Positions 6,831 to 15,090 of a stretch of 64,000 bases of DNA are shown piece after piece; within the stretch, counting starts at the first letter, position 1, and every line of letters begins with the position of its first letter. The notes beneath the pieces are model-generated. The model ran no database searches, had not been told where the DNA came from, and worked only from the letters and a program-made list of their open reading frames with translations. Origin of the DNA: DASUPK01 sp963804595 (GTDB lineage: Bacteria; Actinomycetota; Thermoleophilia; Solirubrobacterales; 70-9). The DNA is taken from the NCBI GenBank assembly GCA_963804595.1, contig CAWDQZ010000008.1, forward strand, positions 62,001 to 126,000, read 5' to 3'. The position numbers were made by a program, and so were the translations under genes.

Positions 6831-6998
6831 CTACTTCGGAGGCTGCCGCACCGGCGGTTCAGGCTTATGCATTCACGCGAAAGGGGGCGGCCCGTGCATT
6901 GCTCCCCTGCAGGCATGGCTTTCCACAGCGTCTAGCCCACAGAACAGGCCGCCTAATCGACGGCCCGTTCGGAACGCAGCTCGAGATCTCGGCCGGTG

Positions 6999-7862
6999 CT
7001 ACTTCAGCACGAGGGCCAGGACAACCCCGATAATGAGGACGCTCGGGGCGCCGTGGGTGATGATCCCCATCCAGGTGCTCCGGAACCGCTTCGTCGGATA
7101 GGCCTGGGCAAAGGTGCTGTCCAGCAGGGTGGCCGGCATGCTCCACGGCTGGTGCACGTGGTAGAGCGTGTGCAGGACACCGCTGGCGACGAAATCGCCC
7201 TTTCCGAAGACGGCTCGCATTCGCGGCAGCAGCAGTCCGCGGAAGACCAGCTCCTCGACAACTGGGGCCAGGATGGCGACCCCGACCAGCAGCGCGAACC
7301 CAACCAAGTTGCCGCTGAAGAAGTCCCCCACACGGTCGGTCGAGATGGCGTGTGGGAGATCCCTGGGCAGGGGCCCCACCGGATCGATCGGGAGGGCGTT
7401 AAATGCCGCAGAGAGGACGACGAAAGGCACGACCCACCACCAGACCTTCTTGCCGACGCGTCCGGTCTTCGGATCCTGGGGCGCCCGCAGCCACAATGCG
7501 TCACGCACCCGCGGCCAGGCGAGCGATCCCTGTTCCCGCCTGACGAGGTACAAGACCATCGCAAGCTGCCAGAGCAAGCCTGCGTTGAAGCAGATCAATA
7601 ACGATTCGATGAACGGATCACGACCCCCGATCTGGTCGCTGAGCCAGGGAGCAACGATCCAGGCCAGCAGCCCCATCGGGATTGCCGCCGCGGCCCAGAC
7701 GCCAAGGATCTGGCGAAGCGAGTACTGCCGCACGGGCGCGTATCGATCAAACGGCCGTCGGACTTCTGGCCGACCCGGGTCGCCAACCTGAGGTGCGCGG
7801 ACGATGGAATCGGCCCGGGTGTCCTGCTTAGTGGCCGGTGTTGGGACGCTCTTGACGCTCAT
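6999..7862 (-). CDS. CPBP-family intramembrane metalloprotease
   Basis: 287 residues. A polar N terminus of about 45 residues is followed by six or more membrane helices. The family motif is present as E203-E204-L-V-F-R208 (VVEELVFRG), followed by candidate metal-binding histidines at H231/H235 (VLHTLYH) and H270 (IITHGAPS). CPBP (Abi) proteases cleave membrane substrates; bacterial members act in bacteriocin immunity or protein processing, and the target here is unknown. The ATG at 7,862 is chosen over a TTG two codons upstream because AAGGAGG lies seven bases before it. The gene diverges from the two-component operon. Confidence 0.85.
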   Translation of the reverse strand: MSVKSVPTPATKQDTRADSIVRAPQVGDPGRPEVRRPFDRYAPVRQYSLRQILGVWAAAAIPMGLLAWIVAPWLSDQIGGRDPFIESLLICFNAGLLWQLAMVLYLVRREQGSLAWPRVRDALWLRAPQDPKTGRVGKKVWWWVVPFVVLSAAFNALPIDPVGPLPRDLPHAISTDRVGDFFSGNLVGFALLVGVAILAPVVEELVFRGLLLPRMRAVFGKGDFVASGVLHTLYHVHQPWSMPATLLDSTFAQAYPTKRFRSTWMGIITHGAPSVLIIGVVLALVLK

Positions 7863-8023
7863 GCTCAATCCTCCTTGATCAGATAATTGGACAGGGGGCC
7901 ACGCTCCCAGTGGAGGGCTGCCGCAACCAGGTGGCTGACAGGCGTCTTGGAGTTCGGCTGGCCGCCGAGGGGGGTGTGGCTACCCGTATCGATCTGGGCC
8001 CCGCCTTGGGCCAGAATCAGGCC

Positions 8024-8380
8024 ATGGGGAAATCCGTTCTCATCGTCGATGACCACCCGAGCTTCCGGGCCAGCGTCCGGCGCCTGCTCGAGGCTGCCGG
8101 CTACGAGGTCGTCGGCGAGGCCGAGGATGGCGCCGCCGCCCTCGCAGCCGCCGGGCAGCTGCGGCCGGATCTCGTCTTACTCGACATAAGGCTGCCCGAC
8201 ATCGACGGGTTCGAGGTCGCGAGGCGCTTGCTCGGCGCGGATGGTCAGACCCCGCAGATCGTGCTTACCTCCAGCAATGACCTCACGGACCTCGGGGAGG
8301 CGGTCGGTGCCAGCGGTGCTCGCGGCTTCATCCCCAAGGGCGAGTTAACGGGCAGCGCCGTGGCCGCCTTGCTGCGATGA
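8024..8380 (+). CDS. Stand-alone response regulator receiver domain
   Basis: A 118-residue CheY-like receiver with no output domain. Acidic pocket D9-D10, phosphoacceptor D54 (LLDIRLPD), switch Ser/Thr in LTSSN and conserved Lys in FIPKGEL are all present. It overlaps the following histidine kinase by four bases (ATGA), so the two are translationally coupled, and a NarL-type regulator follows. It may act as a phosphate sink or competing acceptor for that kinase. The start ATG gives the typical MGKSVLIVDDH beginning. Confidence 0.85.
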   Translation: MGKSVLIVDDHPSFRASVRRLLEAAGYEVVGEAEDGAAALAAAGQLRPDLVLLDIRLPDIDGFEVARRLLGADGQTPQIVLTSSNDLTDLGEAVGASGARGFIPKGELTGSAVAALLR

Positions 8381-10125
8381 GCAGCCCTCGTCGCGCGCTG
8401 GTACCCGTGGCCGTGGCCGCCTTCGTACTCGGGGTCGCCGCCTTCTTGGTCGTCCTCAACGGCGGGCACAACACCCACCGGGGTGTATATGCGGTGTTGG
8501 CCCTCGTGATCGGCTGGGGATTCACGGGTACCGGGCTCTATGCCTGGAGACGGCGCCCCGGAAGCAACATCGGTCCGCTGATGATCGCGGTCGGCTTCAG
8601 CGGCCTCTTGAAGGCGCTGGCCTTCTCCAACAACAGCGTCGTTTTCACGATCGGTTCGCTCGGAGAGGTACTGATCTGGGCTTTGCTCATTCACTTGCTG
8701 CTGTCGTTTCCTTCCGGACGGCTGCAGGGCGGGGTCGACCGCCTCATAGTCACGGTGGGCTACTTCAACGCCACCGTTGTTCAGGCGGCCGGGCTCCTGT
8801 TGACCGATCCCGCGAAGGCCGGCTGCGCCGACTGTCCCGCCAATGCACTGCTGATCACTCACTCGAAGGCGGGCGCAGCGATCAGCGCGGCGCAGGTGGA
8901 CGTCTCGATCGCATTGTTCGGCGCTGTGGTGGCGATCCTCTACCTCCGCTGGCGGGACAGCGCCCGAAGCCTGCGGCGAGCCTTCGCCCCGGTCCTTGCC
9001 GTCGGCAGCCTCACCCTCGCGCTTCTGTTGACGGAGTTGATCGTCGAACAGGCAAACCTGTCCAGCACCGTCGCCGACCGGATGACGCTGGCGATCTTCG
9101 GTTCGCTCGCCTGCCTGCCGTTTGCGTTCTTGCTCGGCTTGATGCGAGCCCACTTTAGCCACGCCGACGCGATCAGCTCGGTTGTCGCCAGGCTAGGAGG
9201 CGGCGGCGGTCGGGGTGCGCTGCGAAACGCCCTCGCCGAGTCGCTTGGAGACCCCACCCTCGAGCTCGCCTACTGGGTGCCGGACCAAGACGCTTATGTC
9301 GACGCTGAAGGTCGACCGAGGCCGCTCGATTCGGTACCGGAGGGAAAGATCGCCACCCCCATTGACCACGAGGGCCAGCGCATCGCCGCGATCGTCCACG
9401 ATGCCGACCTTGCGGACGAGCGCGACCTTGTGCAGGCAGTGGCTGCCGCGGCAGCGCTCACACTCGAAAACGAGCGGCTCGACGCGGAGCTTCTGGCAAA
9501 GGTGAAGGAGCTTCGGGCCTCACGGTCGCGCATCGTGCAGGCCGGGTACGACGAGCGGCGGCGCCTGGAGCGAGACCTGCACGACGGCGCTCAGCAGCGC
9601 TTGATGGCGCTCGGCATCAACCTCCGTCTGGCGCGAGACCGGATCGCCCGCGACCCCGATGCGGCAGCCGAGCTTGTGGACACCTCCCTGCAGGAGCTGA
9701 ACGAGGCGACCGGCGAGCTGCGCGAGCTGGCGCGCGGAATTCACCCGGCGGTACTCAACGACCGGGGCCTGGAGGCGGCGCTCAAGGGACTCGCCGGGCG
9801 GGCGCCCGTGCCGGTGGAGCTGGTCGAGACGCCCTACAAGCGACTCCCGTCATCCGTCGAATCGGCGGTCTACTTCGTAGTCGCCGAGGCTCTCACCAAC
9901 GTTGCGCGCTATGCCCAAGCTCGGGCCGCGAAGGTGAGCGTCGTCCGCCACAACGGCGAGGTCGAGGTACGGGTGAGCGACGATGGCGTCGGAGGAGCCG
10001 ACCCGGATAAGGGCTCGGGGCTGAGCGGGCTGTCCGATCGGGTGGCAGCCCTCGACGGCATCGTGGACCTGACCAGCGTCGCCGGTGAGGGGACCACCGT
10101 GTGGGCGAGGATCCCGTGCGGGTGA
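8377..10125 (+). CDS. Membrane sensor histidine kinase, NarL/HisKA_3 type
   Basis: 582 residues. The N-terminal half contains about eight hydrophobic segments (residues 1-260), including LIWALLIHLLLSFPSG, followed by a GAF-like region and a helical linker (LTLENERLDAELLAKVKELRASR). The dimerisation and phosphoacceptor motif is ERRRLERDLHDGAQQRL with His402; the ATPase domain shows an N box (VVAEALTNVARYAQA) and G boxes (VSDDGVGGADPDKGSGLSGL). Such kinases phosphorylate LuxR-type regulators, here the one whose gene overlaps its 3' end. The signal is unknown. GC-rich codon use matches the chromosome rather than the surrounding debris. Confidence 0.9.
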   Translation: MSSPRRALVPVAVAAFVLGVAAFLVVLNGGHNTHRGVYAVLALVIGWGFTGTGLYAWRRRPGSNIGPLMIAVGFSGLLKALAFSNNSVVFTIGSLGEVLIWALLIHLLLSFPSGRLQGGVDRLIVTVGYFNATVVQAAGLLLTDPAKAGCADCPANALLITHSKAGAAISAAQVDVSIALFGAVVAILYLRWRDSARSLRRAFAPVLAVGSLTLALLLTELIVEQANLSSTVADRMTLAIFGSLACLPFAFLLGLMRAHFSHADAISSVVARLGGGGGRGALRNALAESLGDPTLELAYWVPDQDAYVDAEGRPRPLDSVPEGKIATPIDHEGQRIAAIVHDADLADERDLVQAVAAAAALTLENERLDAELLAKVKELRASRSRIVQAGYDERRRLERDLHDGAQQRLMALGINLRLARDRIARDPDAAAELVDTSLQELNEATGELRELARGIHPAVLNDRGLEAALKGLAGRAPVPVELVETPYKRLPSSVESAVYFVVAEALTNVARYAQARAAKVSVVRHNGEVEVRVSDDGVGGADPDKGSGLSGLSDRVAALDGIVDLTSVAGEGTTVWARIPCG

Positions 10126-10760
10126 TCGTTGCCGATGACTCCGTGCTCGTGCGCGAGGGCGTCACGCGGCTGCTCGAGGGGGCCGGCTACGAGGTGGTCG
10201 GACAGGCGGCGGACCGCGAGGAGCTGATGCGCAAGACGAGGGCGCACAAGCCCGACATCGCGATCGTCGACATCCGCATGCCGCCGACCGGCACGGACGA
10301 GGGACTGCGGGCGGCCCGTGAGATACGCGAAGAGATGCCGGGCACCGGCGTGCTGGTCCTCTCCGCCTACCTCGAGGAGGAATACGCGCTCGAGCTGGTG
10401 GGCGAGGATGCCGCCGGGGTCGGTTATCTGCTCAAGGATCGGATCTCGGACGGCGACCGCTTCGCGGAGGCAGTTCGGCGGGTGGCCGAGGGCGGCTCAG
10501 CGCTCGATCCGGAGGTCGTCTCGCAGATGCTTGGGCGGCGCCGAGCTGAAGACCCGCTGGAGAAGCTGACCCCGCGCGAGCGCGAAGTGCTGGCGTTGAT
10601 GGCAGAAGGACGAAGCAACCAGGCAATCGCCGATGCGCTCGTCATCTCGGAGCGCGCCGTGGAGAAGCATGTGACCAGCATCTTCGCCAAGCTTGAACTG
10701 CCGCCGGCCGCCGAGGACCATCGTCGAGTGTTGGCAGTCCTGGCGTTCCTCGGGACCTAG
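10116..10760 (+). CDS. LuxR/NarL-family response regulator
   Basis: 214 residues: receiver domain (ADD acidic pocket, phosphoacceptor D52 in VDIRMP, conserved Lys in YLLKDR) and a C-terminal LuxR helix-turn-helix (LTPREREVLALMAEGRSN to ERAVEKHVTSIFAKLEL). It is the DNA-binding partner of the upstream kinase, whose 3' end it overlaps. Starts at GTG 10,101, 10,116 and 10,122 are possible; I chose 10,116 because it gives the usual MRVIVADDS beginning. The last residues (LAVLAFLGT) are normal for the family. Confidence 0.9.
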   Translation: MRVIVADDSVLVREGVTRLLEGAGYEVVGQAADREELMRKTRAHKPDIAIVDIRMPPTGTDEGLRAAREIREEMPGTGVLVLSAYLEEEYALELVGEDAAGVGYLLKDRISDGDRFAEAVRRVAEGGSALDPEVVSQMLGRRRAEDPLEKLTPREREVLALMAEGRSNQAIADALVISERAVEKHVTSIFAKLELPPAAEDHRRVLAVLAFLGT

Positions 10761-10843
10761 CGCTCGCAACCCGGCGGATTCCGGCTGTGCCCCGGCAGCG
10801 CACGACTCCTTTGCGCGAGAAGCGAGCGCCCGGTCGAAGACCA

Positions 10844-10892
10844 CTGCTTTCCCATGCAAAGCAGCGGTGCCGCTTTTCGTCCAAAGCAGCGG
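10844..10892 (-). repeat. Composite B-A palindrome pair
   Basis: Type B (CTGCTTT, loop CCCATGC with one extra C, AAAGCAG; 10,844-10,864) then type A (CCGCTTT, loop TCGTCC, AAAGCAGCGG; 10,870-10,892). It lies 3' of the response regulator gene. Confidence 0.85.
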
Positions 10893-10931
10893 CCAGGTCT
10901 CCCCGTGCGCGTGGTCGCAGACCGGTAGCCC

Positions 10932-11289
10932 TCAATGAGTGAAGGTCGCCAGCGGCTCGTCCACCTCGACGATGTAGGTGGAGAGCATCTTCCCTGTCTC
11001 CGGGCCTAGGTCCAGAGCGTTGTGAGGCGTGCGGGGCGGCATCAGGAATGGGTCACCGGTGCGCAGCGTGAGGGTGGGCTGGCCCTTGATACTCATCTCC
11101 ACAGTCCCGGCGAGGATGTAGCCGACCTCCTCACCCGGGTGCTGATGCCAACCCGACTCGACTCCGGCGGGGATCTCGCGTGAGCACCTGGACGATCTCC
11201 CTTCCTGGGATCGAGGAGGCCTTGTGCTGGAGCTCGGTCCGTTGGAGCTTCTCGGCGAGCTCGTCGACCGGACCCTCTGATGCGGTCAT
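10932..11289 (-). pseudogene. Cupin-domain protein, frameshifted
   Basis: Read in two frames this is a complete small cupin of about 118 residues: MTASEGPVDELAEKL to GREIVQVLT, then after a shift near 11,180 REIPAGVESGWHQHPGEE, the metal-binding cupin motif (HxH, E), LPP-like MPPRTPHNA and the end EPLATFTH. Cupins of this size bind a divalent metal and often act as sensors or detoxifying dioxygenases. The ATG overlaps the end of the upstream alpha/beta hydrolase (ATGA), suggesting a two-gene operon. One indel in otherwise intact sequence could be recent decay or a sequencing error. Confidence 0.7.
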
Positions 11290-12028
11290 GCCGGGCCGAA
11301 GCGCCGACCGCCTTCAAGATCTGGTCGGTCACCGCTTGCGGCTGGGAGATCATGATCACGTGGGAGCCCTGGACCTCGACGATGTCGGCACCCGCCCGCT
11401 CCGCCATTGAACGGGTGACGTCGGCCCCGGCGGCCTTATCGCCGGTGGCGACCACCGCCCAAGATGGGAGGTTCTTCCAGGCGGGCGGTCCGATTCGCCT
11501 CGCTGAAGGCCGACTCGGCGACGGGTCGCTGGGTGGCCGCCATCACGGCGGTCTGCTCCTCGGGCAAATCGGCGGCAAAGGCCTTCTGGAAGAGCTCGGG
11601 GTTGATGGCGAACTCCACCGCCGTCTCTTCGCCATTCCCGCTCGGGTACTGAAGCGGGACGAGGGCCGTATTCAGGACACTGTCCTTCGACCCCCCCTCG
11701 ACCTCACCCAGACGCTCGCCTTCGTCCGGCGCGAAGCCCGCGACGTAGACGAGGCCGACGACGTTCGGGGTGGAAGTAGCAGCATTGGTGTTCACGGCGC
11801 ACCCGTACGAGTGGCCGACCAGGAGCACCGGACCGTCGATCTGGTTGATCGCGCTGGCGATATAGGCGGAGTCGAAGCGATGCCGCGCAGCGGGTTTGCC
11901 GGGGCGACGACGGTGTAGTCCTGCCGTATGAGCAGCTCGGCGACGCCGTTCCAGCTGGAGGCATCGGCGAAGGCGCCGTGCACCAGGACGATGGTCGGAT
12001 TGTCCGCGGTTGTGGAACTTGCGTCCAT
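11286..12028 (-). pseudogene. Alpha/beta hydrolase with two or more frameshifts
   Basis: Pieces in three frames reconstruct an alpha/beta hydrolase of about 245 residues: NPTIVLVHGAFADASSWNG, then AINQIDGPVLLVGHSYGCAV (nucleophile elbow GHSYG), VVGLVYVAGFAPDEGE, then AVVATGDKAAGADV and GSHVIMISQPQAVTD (catalytic His). The frame shifts near 11,880 and 11,480, and probably once more close to the stop. This type (HGAFADASSW) resembles small esterase/haloperoxidase-like enzymes. AAAGGAG six bases before the ATG at 12,028 sets the start. It sits in an operon with the broken cupin. Confidence 0.7.
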
Positions 12029-12215
12029 GCGCAACTCCTTTGAGTGGGAACAGCGTAAATGTGCCGCAAACCGGAGGGACGGTCAAAGAAGGGCGCCTGC
12101 CCAATCACGCGAACCCGACCATCCGTCAGGAATGCGCACTAATTCAGTGAACATACTCCGACCGGGCGGCGTCTGCAATCCACAGCTCCTGGGCACGGTG
12201 AACGTGGCGACGGGC

Positions 12216-12234
12216 GCTTTGGACGAAAAGCAGC
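12216..12234 (+). repeat. Type A palindrome upstream of NTF2 copy 3
   Basis: GCTTTGGACGAAAAGCAGC; the 16-base core ends 30 bases before the ATG at 12,262. The intervening leader (AGCACCCGTCCGAGAGATAC and on) is nearly identical to the one before copy 8. Confidence 0.85.
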
Positions 12235-12261
12235 ACCCGTCCGAGAGATACTGCGCGGGCG

Positions 12262-12657
12262 ATGTCGGAGGAGAACGTCGAACTCGTCAAGGACGCGTTC
12301 AATCGGTGGAACGCGGGGGAGCGAACGTTTACTGAGGAGTTCCACCCCGACGCCGAGGTCCTGAGTCGGGGGCTTATGGAAGGCCGCCTCGTGCGCAGCC
12401 GCGAGGGCATCCGCCGCTGGTTTCGCGAAGTCGACGAGCAGTTCGACGAGTGGAGGATCACTACGGACGAGTGGCGCGACGCGGGAGATTACGTCGTGGC
12501 GCTTGGCCAACTCCATATGCATGGCAGGGAGAGCGGGATCACTTTCGATCAACCGGTTGGCTGGCTGTTTGAGATCCGAGACGGTCAGGTGCTCCGCTTG
12601 GAGACCTTCCTCGACAAGCCCGTCGATGCCCTCGAAGCCGCCGGGCTGCGGGAGTAG
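12262..12657 (+). CDS. NTF2/SnoaL-like protein (copy 3)
   Basis: 131 residues, MSEENVELVKDAFNRWNAG to ALEAAGLRE. Two Trp-rich segments (IRRWFREVDEQFDEWRITT) and the MHGRESGITF segment are typical of SnoaL-like members in this window; the last codons are CTGCGGGAG instead of CTGTCGGAG. The start is fixed by the leader GAGATACTGCGCGGGCG and family similarity. It is monocistronic; the next gene is 75 bases away with its own ribosome-binding site. Confidence 0.8.
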   Translation: MSEENVELVKDAFNRWNAGERTFTEEFHPDAEVLSRGLMEGRLVRSREGIRRWFREVDEQFDEWRITTDEWRDAGDYVVALGQLHMHGRESGITFDQPVGWLFEIRDGQVLRLETFLDKPVDALEAAGLRE

Positions 12658-12732
12658 CTGCGTTGCGCCGATCACCTCTCAAGCTGGGGGGCGCAATAGG
12701 GTTCGCCTCGTAGGCAAGCGAAAGGAGCAGTC

Positions 12733-13005
12733 ATGCACGCACGCGTAGTCAGGTTCACGGACGTCGATCCCGACCACTTGGCGAGTCGCCTGGCCGGGAG
12801 TGACGCGCCGCCCGTGGACACCGCCGCCACATCAGTTCAGGTTTTCCACGACGCGGACCAGCGCACGGCGGTCGTGATCCAGCAGTTCGAGACGGCTGAC
12901 GACATGGCGGCGGCGGAGAGCGCCTTCGACGCGATGGACCCCTCCGAGACACCGGGCACACGCGCCTCGGTCGACCGCTGCGAGCTCAAGGCCGAGATGA
13001 GCTGA
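12733..13005 (+). CDS. Small dimeric alpha/beta barrel-like protein
   Basis: 90 residues, probably one ferredoxin-like (dimeric alpha/beta barrel, ABM-like) domain: MHARVVRFTDVDPDHLASRL, then a VQVFHDADQRTAVVIQQFET strand-turn-strand and a C-terminal PGTRASVDRCELKAE strand. Related small proteins occur widely in soil actinobacteria without assigned function; a role in heme or quinone chemistry would be speculation. AAAGGAG lies seven bases before the ATG. Confidence 0.65.
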   Translation: MHARVVRFTDVDPDHLASRLAGSDAPPVDTAATSVQVFHDADQRTAVVIQQFETADDMAAAESAFDAMDPSETPGTRASVDRCELKAEMS

Positions 13006-13062
13006 CGCACACGCGGTCTCTCGCCGCGCCTCTCGGTCCGTTCTTGAGCGCCTAGGTCTTCG

Positions 13063-13511
13063 CTACTCCGACAGCCCGGCGGCCTCGAGAGTTTCGCCAC
13101 TGAATCCGAGCGCGTGAAGCGCACCTTTCTCGGTCAAGTGATCCTCGACCCTGATGAATTGCCCGTGCCGGAGCCAGCAGCAGTGGTTGAGGTCGCCTTC
13201 AACCGGCATTCCGCTCGCTCGTCCCTCGGCCGACACGTGTCCCAGAACAAGGACGCGATCATCCGCAATGGCCCTCACGTCTTTGATCTCGTATCGGTAA
13301 GCGTCCCAAGTCGCACGGTACTCAGCGAGGAAGGCGACGATCTCGTCGCGGCCGTGGCATGGCCTCGCCTCCGGGGAGCTGCGAACCGGGTAGTAGTCGC
13401 CGTCGGATTCCCAGAACGCCGAGGCTTCCGCCGCGAACGTTTCCGGCGCTTCGGACCGCTCCCGTATAGGGCGTAATACCGCCGCACGATCTCAAGGTTC
13501 TCCTGCGACAT
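13063..13511 (-). pseudogene. NTF2/SnoaL-like gene (copy 4), frameshifted
   Basis: The gene starts MSQENLEIVRRYYALYGSG, shifts frame near 13,455, and continues RSEAPETFAAEASAFW, ATWDAYRYEIKDV, HVSAEGRASGMPVEG to ETLEAAGLSE. Apart from the single shift, all family segments are present, so decay is recent or the indel is a sequencing error. Two ATG/GTG candidates abut; the ATG at 13,511 matches the family start. Confidence 0.8.
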
Positions 13512-13514
13512 CAC

Positions 13515-13546
13515 CTACTCCGACAGCCCGGCGGCTTCGAGGGCTG
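13515..13546 (-). pseudogene. NTF2 3' stub (ALEAAGLSE only)
   Basis: Minus strand codons ALEAAGLSE and TAG, followed three bases later by the ATG of copy 4. The rest of the upstream gene has been replaced by the end of the secreted-protein gene at 13,557. Confidence 0.75.
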
Positions 13547-13556
13547 GTGGACCGTC

Positions 13557-14066
13557 TCAGGTCAGGGCGCCGCAGAGCAGCTCTTCGAACTGCCCGTTGA
13601 CCAGTTCTGCGTGATGGCCCGCCGCGAAGATGACGTCCTCGTCGGGACTGAGGACGACTCTGCCCGAGTCATGGATGACGATCCCGCTGCCTGGCTGCGT
13701 TGCGAGGAAGACATGACCGTCGATCGTTTCCGTGAACTCGTCGGTGCCGGCTATGGCGATGAAGGTCTCCTGGAACGTGCCCCGGTTGAGGAGCGTCTCA
13801 CCTGTGACGGTGTTCGTGAAGTGGTCGAGGAAACGGTTGTGCACGATCGTCCGCGTCACGTCCCCGTTGGCGTCGAAGAAGGTCGTGCCGAAGGTCGTCC
13901 CCGTGGTGAAGAGCGAGATGACCTGACCATCGCAGGTTGCGAAGTGCGGATCGAACTCGGCGTTCGTGTCCTTGAAGTGGAAAGGCGGCGCGGCTTCCGA
14001 GGTGGAGGCAAAGCCCAACACGCACCCTGCGACCAAGACGAGAGTGGCGAGCGAGCGGAATCTCAT
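13557..14066 (-). CDS. Secreted protein of unknown function
   Basis: 169 residues with a signal peptide (MRFRSLATLVLVAGCVLGFASTSEA, cut before APPFHF). The mature part is rich in Thr, Phe and short beta strands (FDPHFATCDGQVISLFTTG, FLDHFTNTVTGETLL) and contains two cysteines (TCDGQ and ELLCGALT), suggesting a compact beta-barrel with one disulfide. I recognise no named family. GGGAAGG precedes the ATG at 14,066; an NTF2 5' stub lies upstream, so the longer open frame is not the real start. Confidence 0.7.
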   Translation of the reverse strand: MRFRSLATLVLVAGCVLGFASTSEAAPPFHFKDTNAEFDPHFATCDGQVISLFTTGTTFGTTFFDANGDVTRTIVHNRFLDHFTNTVTGETLLNRGTFQETFIAIAGTDEFTETIDGHVFLATQPGSGIVIHDSGRVVLSPDEDVIFAAGHHAELVNGQFEELLCGALT

Positions 14067-14134
14067 AGGCCTTCCCTGGTCGGGTTCCCTGGTCCGTCCA
14101 CCGTAGCGACGGCAAGCACCTTCTGCAACTAGGG

Positions 14135-14185
14135 CTACCGGGTTTCGGTAGTTGGACTCACGGGCTCCACGCTCTCCTCCGACAT
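14135..14185 (-). pseudogene. NTF2 5' stub
   Basis: ATGTCGGAGGAGAGCGTGGAG, then foreign sequence and a stop, giving a 16-codon frame (MSEESVEPVSPTTETR). The palindrome at 14,213 still sits with its core exactly 30 bases upstream, although the leader has diverged (GAACTGCACTGGCG). Confidence 0.7.
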
Positions 14186-14212
14186 CGCCAGTGCAGTTCC
14201 CCTCGGACGGGT

Positions 14213-14234
14213 GCTGCTTTTCGTCCAAAGCAGC
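14213..14234 (-). repeat. Type A palindrome, perfect 8-bp arms
   Basis: Arms GCTGCTTT (14,213-14,220) and AAAGCAGC (14,227-14,234) around TCGTCC. It lies between the stop of NTF2 copy 5 and the 5' stub. Confidence 0.9.
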
Positions 14235-14241
14235 GGTTCGG

Positions 14242-14670
14242 CTACTCGGATAATCCGGCGGCTTCGAGGGCGTCGGCCTTCGTCCGATGCACTTCCAATC
14301 GGGTCACCTTCCCGTTCTGGAGGGTGATCAGGTGGACAAACGAGAATTCAACCGGGAGTCCGGTGTGCCTAGCGCGTCCGCCGAATCGATAGGGAACGAC
14401 CAGGTAGTCCCCGTAGTCGATGAACTCCGTCGCCTCCAGCCAGCCCTCGCTGAACGCCTCCATCTGATTCCCGATGAACGCGAGCACGCCATCCCATCCC
14501 TTGTGCGGGCGGGGGGAGCTATCCGGGAGCACCCCCGCGGGTTCGAAGACGACATTCCGATCCCAGTACTCCTCCAGGATCGGTCGAAAGATCGACGGGT
14601 CGCCCGCTCGATATGCCTCGTTCAGGACTGCATAGCCGCGGCGGGCGTTCTCGACGTTCTCCTCCGACAT
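14242..14670 (-). CDS. NTF2/SnoaL-like protein (copy 5)
   Basis: 142 residues, the longest intact copy: MSEENVENARRGYAVLNEAY to ALEAAGLSE, with a proline-rich insert (GVLPDSSPRPHKG) in the first third. The 3' end is written with different codons (TTATCCGAGTAG), so the conserved peptide is kept here without the 8-mer TGTCGGAG. It is the last gene of the four-gene minus-strand tandem from 15,906; the upstream stop is three bases before its ATG. Confidence 0.8.
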   Translation of the reverse strand: MSEENVENARRGYAVLNEAYRAGDPSIFRPILEEYWDRNVVFEPAGVLPDSSPRPHKGWDGVLAFIGNQMEAFSEGWLEATEFIDYGDYLVVPYRFGGRARHTGLPVEFSFVHLITLQNGKVTRLEVHRTKADALEAAGLSE

Positions 14671-14673
14671 CGC

Positions 14674-15087
14674 CTACTCCGACAGGCCGGCGGCTTCGAG
14701 GGCCTCGGCTGGCTCCGAGAACAAGCGCGTGTAGACGATCTTGCCCCGCCTCACCCTCTGAACAACGCCAATCGGGACGTTGAGATCGACGCCGCTCGCT
14801 CGCCCGCGAGCCCGGAACCGGCCAATCCCGACCACCTGCTCTCCGGCGTCGCGCGTCTCCCCGTACTCGAAGCGCACCTCTTCAAAGTCCTCCGTCAGCT
14901 CGGCCACAAATCGCATCAGCCCGTTATGGCCCGAATAGGACTCGCCCTCCAACTGAGCCCGCAAGGGATAGAACTCCGCCTCCTCGTCCCAAAGGGCCAG
15001 CCAGGCTTCGCTGGAGATTTTCCCTCGCATGAATGCGTTGAGCGCGTCGAGATGCTTGCGCACGATCTCCACGGTCTCCTCCGACAT
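14674..15087 (-). CDS. NTF2/SnoaL-like protein (copy 6)
   Basis: 137 residues, starting MSEETVEIVRKHLDALNAFM and ending ALEAAGLSE. It contains ALWDEEAEFYPL, YSGHNGLMRFV and RFRARGRASGVDLNVPIG. Exactly three bases (GCG) separate its stop from the ATG of copy 5, and its terminal CTGTCGGAGTAG supplies GGAG six bases before that ATG, so the preceding coding sequence doubles as the next ribosome-binding site. Confidence 0.8.
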   Translation of the reverse strand: MSEETVEIVRKHLDALNAFMRGKISSEAWLALWDEEAEFYPLRAQLEGESYSGHNGLMRFVAELTEDFEEVRFEYGETRDAGEQVVGIGRFRARGRASGVDLNVPIGVVQRVRRGKIVYTRLFSEPAEALEAAGLSE

Positions 15088-15090
15088 CGC

